From positions 37,936 to 45,586 of the forward strand of contig DFQW01000122.1 in the NCBI GenBank assembly GCA_002377985.1: a stretch of DNA of 7,651 nucleotides, given 5' to 3'. The notes beneath the pieces are model-generated. The model saw only the letters and a list, made by a program, of their open reading frames with translations, had not been told where the DNA came from and did not search any database. Source of the DNA: Halieaceae bacterium UBA3479 (GTDB lineage: Bacteria > Pseudomonadota > Gammaproteobacteria > Pseudomonadales > Halieaceae). Numbering within the stretch: the stretch's first letter is position 1; each line of letters starts with the position of its first letter. Below are positions 1 to 6,338 of this stretch, in pieces. The position numbers were made by a program, and so were the translations under genes.

Positions 1-49
1 GTTATACGAATATTTAACATTAAGTTATCAGTAGTTTCGCGGCATGATT

Positions 50-256
50 TTAGTAATGTGGTGGCGGTGGCTCTGGCGCGTCAGCACCAAAGGCGTCCAA
101 TCGGTTACCCTGCTCACGAAGCTGGTGGCTAAGTGTGGCCACCTGCTCCTGGAGCCTGAGCAGTTGCTGCTGCTGAAGCGCAAGCGCGCGGTCAAGCGAC
201 TGCACGGTGTCCTCCAAAAACGCCACCTGCGCCTCAAGCTCTGCTATTTGTGACAT
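50..256 (-). CDS. slyX: SlyX family protein
   Basis: This is a 68-residue protein of the SlyX family, which is common in gammaproteobacteria. Its biochemical role is not established; in E. coli the gene lies beside slyD, the locus where lysis-resistant mutants of phage phiX174 map. Residues 4-50 form an almost unbroken coiled coil with hydrophobic heptad positions (I4, L7, V11, L14, V18, L21, L25, L32, L35, V39, L42, L46) and a QQQQ run at 28-31. The tail after residue 57 is acidic and proline-rich and ends in PPPPHY, the family signature. The length is normal for the family. The ATG start fits the usual MSQ-type N-terminus, although no strong Shine-Dalgarno sequence precedes it. The gene diverges from yciH. 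The 49 bases beyond its stop are AT-rich, with several stop codons and no clear terminator hairpin. No slyD is visible in the window. Confidence 0.93.
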   Translation of the reverse strand: MSQIAELEAQVAFLEDTVQSLDRALALQQQQLLRLQEQVATLSHQLREQGNRLDAFGADAPEPPPPHY

Positions 257-326
257 GGGTTTTATGAGCCCGTAACGTGCCTTTGAGCTGTAGTATAGGC
301 GCGAAGCGCATGATCAGGACACTCAC
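257..326. promoter_or_regulatory. slyX-yciH divergent spacer with candidate promoter
   Basis: This 70-bp spacer must supply start signals for both flanking genes unless transcripts enter from outside. On the minus strand, TATACT (complement of 292-297) resembles a sigma-70 -10 box (5 of 6 matches) and lies about 36 bases before the slyX start, but no good -35 box is placed for it. On the plus strand, TAGTAT (291-296) is a weaker -10 candidate for yciH (4 of 6 matches). A short inverted repeat, GCGC-GAA-GCGC, sits at 299-309. For yciH, AGGA at 316-319 gives a Shine-Dalgarno site 7 bases before the ATG. The promoter assignment is inference from short matches. Confidence 0.35.
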
Positions 327-686
327 ATGGCAAAGGCAGCCGCTTCTCGAGCAGTATACAGTACGGACGGTGGACGTCTGTGCCCCCAGTGCCAGAGAGT
401 TGTGGCGACGTGTGTATGCGGGACGGCAAAACCCGCCGCAACGGGTGATGGCATCGTCAGAATTCGTCGTGAAACCAAAGGCCGGGGCGGAAAAGCGGTC
501 ACCGTAATCGAAGGCATTCCAGAACATCCAGACCGCCTCAAAGCCATTTGTAAGCAGCTGAAACAACGCTGTGGCGTAGGGGGCTCAGTCAAGGATGGCA
601 CTGTTGAGATTCAGGGGGATCAACGCGTGACGTGCCAACAAACGCTGACAACGATGGGTTACCGCGTCAAGCTCTCAGGCGGCTGA
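327..686 (+). CDS. yciH: YciH/SUI1 (eIF1-like) translation factor
   Basis: This is a bacterial homologue of eukaryotic/archaeal translation factor eIF1/SUI1. E. coli YciH can affect initiation fidelity in vitro, but its cellular role remains uncertain. Residues 41-119 form the SUI1 fold: the basic stretch RIRRETKGRGGK (45-56), the conserved CGVGGSVKDG (82-91), EIQGDQ (94-99) and the terminal VKLSGG. The N-terminal 40 residues carry YSTDGGR followed by four cysteines, C19-x2-C22 and C29-x-C31, which look like a small metal-binding ribbon. E. coli YciH lacks these, while Pseudomonas-type homologues, as I recall them, have them. The ATG has an AGGA Shine-Dalgarno sequence 7 bases upstream. The 119-residue length is slightly above the 108 of E. 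coli YciH, which the N-terminal part explains. The coding end overlaps the opposing reductase gene by 12 bp. Confidence 0.94.
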   Translation: MAKAAASRAVYSTDGGRLCPQCQRVVATCVCGTAKPAATGDGIVRIRRETKGRGGKAVTVIEGIPEHPDRLKAICKQLKQRCGVGGSVKDGTVEIQGDQRVTCQQTLTTMGYRVKLSGG

Positions 687-1802
687 GTCAGCCATTACCA
701 GCAGCGTCTTTTGCCCTGTTCTTCGCGCGCCATACTCCTGAGCCGCGGCCACGGTCAGTGCTTGCGCCAGAGGGGTATGCGACGAATAGTGACTGGCAAA
801 CGTGGTATCGATCTCGTTGACCACACGCTTTCGCATGCGCGCCACTCTGTCGGTGCCAGCGCGGTTCATAAACGGAGTGAGCAGCCATCCACTCACAGAC
901 CACACCCAGCCGTAACCCCGGGTAAGCTCCGTGGCTCCCAAATCTAGCTGACCATAGATGTAGGCTTGCTTGGGCACCTCAGATCCATAGCGCGACCAGG
1001 GCCCCGATTTGGCGGCCGCCAGCTCCATTGCAGTGAGAATACGATTAACCAGACGCCCACCGCCGATGGCATCAAAGGCCAGAGTGGCTCCCGTCGCCAC
1101 TAGCGCGTCGATCAGGTCGTTCATGAACGCGTCAGATTGACTGTTCAGCACCCACTCCGCGCCCATCGCCCTGAGTAACGCCACGTGCTCGTCCGAGCGA
1201 ACAATGTTGACAAGGGGTATGCCATCCGCCTGACACAATCTGATCAGCATCTGCCCCAAGTTGGATGCCGCAGCGGTATGCACCATGGCTTTTTGTCCTT
1301 CCATATCCCGTGTCTCCATGAAGCCGAGTGCTGTCATAGGATTGACAAAACAGGAGGCGGCCTGCGCCGCGGAGATAGACTCGGGAAATGCGAGGCATTG
1401 AGTTGCGGGCACGCATCGGTAGGTGGCGTACATCTCACCGCCAAACATCCCGACTCTTTTGCCCAGCAGTGCCTGCGCCGCGTCACCCTGCCCGGCTGCA
1501 ACCACGCGACCGCTGGCCTCGTTACCGACGGGCATCCAGTGCCCCACTCTCGGCGCCATGGCTCGCATGGCTGCAGGCGGCACATCGAGCACAATAGCGG
1601 GCTGGCCGTTCCGCTCGGTCTGCCGCGCGGAGGCAAGGTCTGCAGCACCAAACATCAATCCGAGATCTGATGGGTTAATGGGAGAGGCCTCTATTGCTAC
1701 CAGCACCTCATCAGGCCCGGGCTCCTTGATGTTCGTCTCTACCAGCGCGCACTCAATGGTCGCGTCCTCGTGCACACAAGATTGCATCTGAAGCGTTTTC
1801 AT
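675..1802 (-). CDS. Zinc-free MDR reductase, enoyl reductase-like
   Basis: This 375-residue member of the medium-chain dehydrogenase/reductase superfamily is closest in style to the 2-enoyl thioester reductase-like and quinone oxidoreductase branches, which use NAD(P)H. An N-terminal GroES-like domain covers about 1-150, with SPINPSDL (40-47) and GNEASGRVVAAG (93-104). A Rossmann domain follows, with the nucleotide-binding stretch HTAAASNLGQ (175-184), FDAIGGG (243-249) and a long C-terminal part. The CxxC structural-zinc cluster and the usual Cys/His catalytic-zinc ligands of alcohol dehydrogenases are absent, so it is a zinc-independent MDR. The position where known enoyl reductases carry a catalytic Tyr (NPSDxxxxxGxY) is Ala54 here, so the substrate is uncertain. 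GGAGAG (complement of 1806-1811) is a good Shine-Dalgarno sequence for this ATG. The gene lies 60 bp downstream of slt on the same strand. Its last codons overlap yciH tail-to-tail. Confidence 0.85.
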   Translation of the reverse strand: MKTLQMQSCVHEDATIECALVETNIKEPGPDEVLVAIEASPINPSDLGLMFGAADLASARQTERNGQPAIVLDVPPAAMRAMAPRVGHWMPVGNEASGRVVAAGQGDAAQALLGKRVGMFGGEMYATYRCVPATQCLAFPESISAAQAASCFVNPMTALGFMETRDMEGQKAMVHTAAASNLGQMLIRLCQADGIPLVNIVRSDEHVALLRAMGAEWVLNSQSDAFMNDLIDALVATGATLAFDAIGGGRLVNRILTAMELAAAKSGPWSRYGSEVPKQAYIYGQLDLGATELTRGYGWVWSVSGWLLTPFMNRAGTDRVARMRKRVVNEIDTTFASHYSSHTPLAQALTVAAAQEYGARRTGQKTLLVMADSAA

Positions 1803-1862
1803 AAGCTCTCCGTCGATATCGGGTATGGGCTACGCCAAACAGATCGGCTTAGCAGGTACCCA

Positions 1863-3827
1863 TCAATACATTTCAGCCCGCTCAGCAGCTGTGAGTAACG
1901 CCGCCGACTTTCCCGCCCTGAGGCGATAGATCACATGGTAAGTCAGCACTGCCTGCACGTACTCCCTGGTCTCGGAGAACGGCAGCGAATCAACCCACTG
2001 ATCGATTGCTTGCTCTTCGCCCAGCCATCGCGACACCCGGCTCGGCCCGGCGTTATAAGCGGCCAGCGCTTTCACCCGATTACCGTCATAGCGCTTTAAT
2101 AGGCCGGAATAATACTCCGTCGCCAACGCGATGTTCACCTGCGGGTCGTAGAGCGCCTGAGTGCCTCGATAGACCACCCCTTGTTGCTTGGCCACGTTGC
2201 GCGCTGTAGAGGGCATGACTTGCATCAGACCTCGCGCGCCCACTTTCGAGCGCGCCAAGGGGTTCAGACCGCTCTCCCTGCGAGCTAGCGCAATAAGAGC
2301 AAAGGGGTCTTGCGACTTCTCGATTGCCGCTTTTTGAAATTCCTCCCAGAAGGCGTAGGGAAAGCGCAGATCCAGCCGATCCCAATTTCCGGCGGCAATT
2401 GCTGCATCAACCGCGAAATCCGGCCAATCCCGCAGCAGCGCAGTCAATCCCAGCGACATTTGCTCAGAGGAAGTTGCTTGATTGAGGGTATGTTGCCACT
2501 GCTCTTTAGCTTCCTCACGAAGCCCTAGAGCCAGCAGCTCCTGGGCGCGGGCGGCGCCGAGCCAGACCGCCTCCGTCAGACTCATATCTCCAGCTGACGC
2601 CGCCGCCTCTCGTAGCTGATAGGGCTGGCCCAATTGTTCTGCCGCCAAAAAGCCATGGAAGCTGCGATGACTGGCCAGCACGCCGAAAAGTGCCTGACTC
2701 CCCTCAAACGACAGTGCCTCGCGGCTTTTTGCGTCCCAATACATCCAGCGATCCTCCGATCGCATATCGGCAGATAGCCATTGCAAACCCTCCTGCACGG
2801 CTTGCCACTGACCTTCGGCTATGGCGTTGCGCAACCAGATGACGGTTAGCTCGTCGTGCCTCAGCTGCGCTACCTGCTCCGTGACCCACGCTTGTGGCGC
2901 GGGGGAGCGCTCCGCAAACAGACTGTGTCGCGCAATATCCGAGGCGATACCTTTTGCCTGCGCGGGCAAAATCGCATGATCTTGACCGAGCGAGAGGAAA
3001 GCCTCATGGGCCCGCTTTGGGTTCAACTGCGCCAAGCGAGCCACGCCGGCCATCAGAATATCGGTATGCCTCGGACGGCTTTTATGGTGATCGCCTTCCA
3101 CCCGGGAGGGGCGCTTGTAGATGGCGGCCAATTCGTCCAGATCGCGCTTCAGGTCGTCACTGGCAAAACGCTTGATGTAACGAATTAGATGGCCATTTTT
3201 TGCAGCAAAGGCCTTTAGGGCACGGGACCAAATCAGGTCATCACCGGGGCCCCCTGCTGCGATCCAGGCAGTGAATAGCGGGTCACAGGCATCGTCTTGA
3301 GAATATCCCACGTCCCATAGCGTAGACGCGCCCTCAAACGCTCTCTCGCCGTGGCCAGTCGCCAATAGCGCTCGGTAGTAATAGCACTGCAACTCAGGCA
3401 TTTCGGGTGGCACGTCTATCACAGCCAAAAACGGTTTCCAGTGGCCGTCCTGTGCCTTGTGCCTCAGGTAAGCCACCAAGAACCGACTCGCCAGTGGGGT
3501 ACCCTGCGCGCGGGCGAGAAACGCCTTCGCTTCGCTGGCTTTCATGTGGTGCAGCTGGCCGAGCTTTACTGCAAAATCAAGGTCAATCCGGAGCGGATAT
3601 TCTTCCAGCTGTGCGCGTATGTCTGCGTAGCGGGATCCGGCGCCTGTTGCCAGCTCTCCCTTGGCTTTCAGGTAAAGCGCTCTCTCTGTCGCCCACATTT
3701 CCGCAGATGGCAGTGCCGAGGGCACTGATGCCTGCACCGCGGCAGCGACAAACATTAGCAATGCGCCAATGGCCTTCGAAGGAGACACAGAAAATGCTGA
3801 CCAGTTCAATTTGTTCACCGCTACCAC
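1863..3827 (-). CDS. slt: Soluble lytic murein transglycosylase (Slt70-type)
   Basis: This periplasmic lytic transglycosylase cleaves the MurNAc-GlcNAc bond of peptidoglycan and forms 1,6-anhydro-MurNAc ends. The 654 residues match the size of E. coli Slt70. A signal peptide is visible: K18 followed by the hydrophobic stretch AIGALLMFVAAA, with likely cleavage after VQA33. A long alpha-helical superhelix (about 40-480) follows; GFLAAEQLGQPY at 392-403 is the linker-domain signature. The C-terminal lysozyme-like domain (about 490-640) has RRESGLNP with catalytic Glu518, GARGLMQVMPSTA (530-542) and AAYNAGPSRVSRW (589-601). The start is uncertain. The frame opens with GTG immediately after an in-frame TAA and has no clear Shine-Dalgarno sequence. 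GTG codons 4 and 14 are alternatives, and codon 14 would leave a compact signal peptide beginning MSPSKAIG. The gene diverges from selD and is followed by the reductase gene. Confidence 0.95.
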   Translation of the reverse strand: MVAVNKLNWSAFSVSPSKAIGALLMFVAAAVQASVPSALPSAEMWATERALYLKAKGELATGAGSRYADIRAQLEEYPLRIDLDFAVKLGQLHHMKASEAKAFLARAQGTPLASRFLVAYLRHKAQDGHWKPFLAVIDVPPEMPELQCYYYRALLATGHGERAFEGASTLWDVGYSQDDACDPLFTAWIAAGGPGDDLIWSRALKAFAAKNGHLIRYIKRFASDDLKRDLDELAAIYKRPSRVEGDHHKSRPRHTDILMAGVARLAQLNPKRAHEAFLSLGQDHAILPAQAKGIASDIARHSLFAERSPAPQAWVTEQVAQLRHDELTVIWLRNAIAEGQWQAVQEGLQWLSADMRSEDRWMYWDAKSREALSFEGSQALFGVLASHRSFHGFLAAEQLGQPYQLREAAASAGDMSLTEAVWLGAARAQELLALGLREEAKEQWQHTLNQATSSEQMSLGLTALLRDWPDFAVDAAIAAGNWDRLDLRFPYAFWEEFQKAAIEKSQDPFALIALARRESGLNPLARSKVGARGLMQVMPSTARNVAKQQGVVYRGTQALYDPQVNIALATEYYSGLLKRYDGNRVKALAAYNAGPSRVSRWLGEEQAIDQWVDSLPFSETREYVQAVLTYHVIYRLRAGKSAALLTAAERAEMY

Positions 3828-3908
3828 TTAACGAAGAATGGGCCCGAATGCTCCGCTTTTCAATCTTAAAGGGTTAGCATTCTTTCATGCGCAGAGGTTT
3901 CAGCCCAC
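3828..3908. promoter_or_regulatory. slt-selD divergent spacer with repeated GAATG motif
   Basis: This 81-bp region lies between the two divergent starts. It holds a perfect 7-bp inverted repeat, GAATGCT (3846-3852) and AGCATTC (3876-3882), separated by 23 bases. A third GAATG at 3836-3840 is in direct orientation and exactly 10 bases upstream of the first arm. On the minus strand, TTGAAA (complement of 3857-3862) could be a -35 box for slt, but the -10 at correct spacing, CATTCT (complement of 3834-3839), is poor. For selD only AGAGG (3893-3897), 11 bases before the ATG, is a possible ribosome-binding site. The motifs are seen directly; a regulatory role is inferred. Confidence 0.35.
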
Positions 3909-4961
3909 ATGAGTAACGACATTGTCCGATTAACCCAATTCAGCCACGGCGCTGGCTGTGGCTGCAAAATCGCACCTGATATCCTGTCACGCATCCTCGC
4001 CAGCGCCGGGGAGCAGGACACGCTCTCCCAGTTCCCCTCATTGCTGGTGGGTCATCAGACGAGAGATGACGCAGCTGCAGTCATATTAAACGAAGACTAT
4101 GCGCTACTCTCTACCACCGATTTTTTCATGCCTATCGTGGACGATCCCTATGATTTTGGTCGCATCGCCGCAACCAACGCTATTTCGGATATCTACGCGA
4201 TGGGCGGCACGCCCATACTGGCAGTGGCTATTCTGGGATGGCCGGTATCCCAATTAAACGCGGAGATCGCCAATCGGGTGGTCCAAGGGGGTCGAGACGT
4301 CTGTCAAAACCTGGGCTTCCCGCTCGCCGGTGGGCACAGCATTGATTGTACCGAGCCTATTTTTGGCCTAGCGGTCAGCGGAACTGCATTGCGCCGGAAC
4401 ATTAAGCGCAATGACGGAGGGAAAGTCGGAGACCGCCTCATTTTGACCAAACCACTGGGCATCGGCATTTACGCCACCGCAGAAAAGCACGGCAAGCTCC
4501 AACCGGAACATGTAGGGCAGGCGACGGCGGTAATGTGTCATTCCAATCGGGTCGGGGCATTGCTGGCACAGGTCGAAGGCGTAAATGGGTTGACCGATGT
4601 CACCGGATTCGGTCTCGCCGGGCATCTACTGGAAATGTGTGACGGCGCACATCTCGACGCGATCATCGACACGTCGTCGATTCCCGAATTACCGGGGCTT
4701 GACCACTATATCGCGCAAGGATGCGTGCCGGGAGGCACCGCACGCAACTTTACCGCCAGCCGCGACCGACTTCCCCAACTATCGCAACGAGAGCAATCCA
4801 TCCTTTGTGACCCACAGACAAGCGGCGGACTCCTGATTGCGACGACCGAGGACGCCCTACCGGAGGTTAAGCGCTTGCTGGTTGAACACGCCTTAGCGAG
4901 CGCGGTGATAGGCGAACTCAAGGCACCGAACACACAAACACCCCGCATTTTGTTGTCCTAG
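3909..4961 (+). CDS. selD: Selenide, water dikinase (selenophosphate synthase)
   Basis: SelD converts selenide, ATP and water to selenophosphate, AMP and phosphate. Selenophosphate is the cytoplasmic selenium donor for 2-selenouridine in tRNA and for selenocysteine. The protein has 350 residues, against 347 in E. coli. The N-terminal active-site loop HGAGCGCK (13-20) places Cys17 and Lys20 at the same positions as the essential residues of E. coli SelD. The codon at 17 is TGT, so this is the cysteine form rather than the selenocysteine form. Other family blocks are RDDAAAV (52-58) with metal-binding aspartates, STTDFFMPIVDDP (68-80), NAISDIYAMGG (90-100), LTDVTGFGLAGH (228-239), PGGTARN (274-280) and CDPQTSGGLL (300-309). 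The stop codon lies 2 bases before the mnmH ATG, so the two are almost certainly one transcript. No selA, selB or selC is in the window. Confidence 0.97.
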   Translation: MSNDIVRLTQFSHGAGCGCKIAPDILSRILASAGEQDTLSQFPSLLVGHQTRDDAAAVILNEDYALLSTTDFFMPIVDDPYDFGRIAATNAISDIYAMGGTPILAVAILGWPVSQLNAEIANRVVQGGRDVCQNLGFPLAGGHSIDCTEPIFGLAVSGTALRRNIKRNDGGKVGDRLILTKPLGIGIYATAEKHGKLQPEHVGQATAVMCHSNRVGALLAQVEGVNGLTDVTGFGLAGHLLEMCDGAHLDAIIDTSSIPELPGLDHYIAQGCVPGGTARNFTASRDRLPQLSQREQSILCDPQTSGGLLIATTEDALPEVKRLLVEHALASAVIGELKAPNTQTPRILLS

Positions 4962-4963
4962 AC

Positions 4964-6106
4964 ATGATGCCAGAGCTCGATAATTTTCAGGCGCTTTTTA
5001 CCGGAGACACGCCTCTGCTCGACGTCCGCGCTCCAATTGAGTTTGCCAAGGGCAGCTTGCCAAGGGCGGTTAATCTGCCGCTGATGGAAGATGCCGAGCG
5101 CGAAGCAGTCGGCATTTGTTATCAACAATCAGGGCAAGCGGCCGCGGTCCAGCTCGGTCATGAGTTGGTCACGGGCGCAATAAAAGAGGCGCGCGTGGCA
5201 CGATGGAAGGAATTTGCTGAAACCAACCCCCATGGCGCGCTATTTTGCTTCAGGGGTGGGCTACGATCGGAGATTACACAGCAGTGGCTTGCCGAAGCAG
5301 GTATCAGTTACCCGAGGATAAAGGGCGGGTATAAGTCTATACGTCAGTGGCTCATCCAAAAAACAGACACAATCATCGCCTCCTCATCGCTACTGTTAGT
5401 GGGAGGCCAGACAGGTGTCGCCAAAACGCGATTACTAAACGAGGGCAACGCCGGGCGGCCGATTCCCGGCAGCGTTGATCTGGAGGGACTGGCAAATCAT
5501 CGAGGCTCCGCCTTTGGCCGACGCATTACAGCCCAACCCACCCAAATCGCTTTTGAGCTGGCCTTGGGCGTTGCGCTGGTGCAGCAACAATCCGGTAACC
5601 ACCGCTTTTTAATACTTGAGGACGAGGGCCGGCTGATTGGTCGGTGCGCGCTCCCGCAACCGATTCATGCATCGCGAGCTCAGGCGGACTGGATTCGTGT
5701 CGAAGCTTCCCTCGCGGAGCGGGTAGATCACTCCTACGACAATTACATCCTGGGCAATTTGCAGGAATACATAAACATCGGTGAGCCAAGGGCTTTCGAC
5801 GTCTTCTCTGACGATCTTGTTGCCGCGCTGGAGAAGATCCGCAAACGACTGGGCGGCAAGCGCTACCATGAGTTACATCAAATTATGCTGGACGCGCTCA
5901 TCAACCATCGTCGGGGAGACCCGGAACAACACAAACTTTGGATTGAGGCACTGCTCACGGACTATTACGACCCGATGTACGAGCATCAAATGAAGCAACG
6001 CGCGCTGGCACCCATATTCCGGGGTACGCAGCGAGAGGTCACCGAATTTTTATTGAGCCTGACTCAGCAGCCGTCGATGCCCCATCGCACCCATAAAATC
6101 CGATAA
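4964..6106 (+). CDS. mnmH: tRNA 2-selenouridine synthase MnmH/SelU
   Basis: MnmH (SelU, YbbB) replaces sulfur by selenium at 2-thiouridine-34 of tRNA-Lys, tRNA-Glu and tRNA-Gln. It acts through a geranylated intermediate and uses selenophosphate from SelD. The N-terminal rhodanese domain spans about 1-130: LLDVRAPIEF (18-27), NLPLM (37-41), CYQQSG (52-57) and the catalytic loop CFRGGLRS (95-102). Cys95 aligns with Cys97 of E. coli YbbB. A P-loop domain follows, with GQTGVAKT (148-155), VDLEGLANHRGSAFG (171-185), LEDEGRLIG (218-226) and the C-terminal YYDPMYEHQ. The 380-residue length is slightly above the 364 of E. coli YbbB. The last glycine of the P-loop is Ala153 rather than the usual Gly. 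Two adjacent ATGs (4964 and 4967) could each start the protein. Translation is probably coupled to selD. Confidence 0.96.
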   Translation: MMPELDNFQALFTGDTPLLDVRAPIEFAKGSLPRAVNLPLMEDAEREAVGICYQQSGQAAAVQLGHELVTGAIKEARVARWKEFAETNPHGALFCFRGGLRSEITQQWLAEAGISYPRIKGGYKSIRQWLIQKTDTIIASSSLLLVGGQTGVAKTRLLNEGNAGRPIPGSVDLEGLANHRGSAFGRRITAQPTQIAFELALGVALVQQQSGNHRFLILEDEGRLIGRCALPQPIHASRAQADWIRVEASLAERVDHSYDNYILGNLQEYINIGEPRAFDVFSDDLVAALEKIRKRLGGKRYHELHQIMLDALINHRRGDPEQHKLWIEALLTDYYDPMYEHQMKQRALAPIFRGTQREVTEFLLSLTQQPSMPHRTHKIR

Positions 6107-6131
6107 CAGTTTGCGGTACACTCCCGCACCT

Positions 6132-6207
6132 CTCCCCGTAGTTAAACAGGATATAACTACCGCCTCCTAAGCGGTGATTCCAGGTTCGAGTCCTGGCGGG
6201 GAGACCA
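6132..6207 (+). tRNA. tRNA-Arg, anticodon CCT (CCU)
   Basis: A complete 76-base cloverleaf can be drawn. The acceptor stem is CTCCCCG/CGGGGAG (6132-6138 with 6197-6203). The D stem is GTTA/TAAC (6141-6144 with 6154-6157). The anticodon stem is ACCGC/GCGGT (6159-6163 with 6171-6175), with loop CTCCTAA and anticodon CCT at 6166-6168. The T arm is CCAGG-TTCGAGT-CCTGG (6180-6196). The discriminator is A6204 and the CCA end is encoded (6205-6207). All stems pair perfectly. The D arm and anticodon loop closely match E. coli argW, as recalled. It decodes the rare codon AGG. The gene begins 25 bases after the mnmH stop. TACACT (6117-6122) followed by a GC-rich discriminator could be its own -10 box, without a clear -35, so read-through from mnmH is equally possible. 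No integrase or duplicated 3' end is present nearby. Confidence 0.97.
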
Positions 6208-6338
6208 CGTTATCTGGCGCCGCTAACCTCGCTCACTAGCTGCACCTGCAAAGCGTGGCAATGCAATCCAAATTGTCGGTGACGCTGTATACACGCTTAA
6301 CCGTCTCTTGACACTTCGTCCCTCGCAGCGCCACGCCT

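Noticed and set aside
1185..1670. A 161-codon open frame on the plus strand, antisense to the reductase gene.
   Set aside because: The minus-strand protein has clear MDR motifs across this region. The plus-strand frame is rich in Cys, His and Arg, resembles no family, and is typical of shadow frames in GC-rich DNA.
3407..3877. A 156-codon open frame on the plus strand, antisense to the 5' part of slt.
   Set aside because: It lies opposite a well-supported coding region, has no recognisable motif or ribosome-binding site, and runs into the spacer by chance.
3887..3916. A 9-codon leader frame (MRRGFSPHE) whose stop overlaps the start of selD.
   Set aside because: It could couple translation to selD, but the nearest purine-rich site (AAAGGG at 3868-3873) is poorly spaced. 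Such short frames arise often by chance.
3957..3959. Possible selenocysteine codon in the SelD active-site loop.
   Set aside because: Codon 17 is TGT and codon 19 is TGC. There is no in-frame TGA, so this SelD is the cysteine type.
6132..6207. tRNA-Arg(CCU) as an integration site for a mobile element; argW is such a site in E. coli.
   Set aside because: I found no second copy of the tRNA 3' end in the window and no integrase, phage or island gene beside it. The neighbours look like ordinary core or metabolic genes.
6261..6311. A 16-codon frame (MQSKLSVTLYTRLTVS) between the tRNA and the GST gene.
   Set aside because: There is no convincing ribosome-binding site, no recognisable pattern of a leader peptide, and a 27-base gap to the GST gene.
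6308..6336. A perfect -35 hexamer TTGACA upstream of the GST gene.
   Set aside because: At 16-18 bases downstream the sequence is GC-rich with no -10-like hexamer, so the match alone does not make a promoter.
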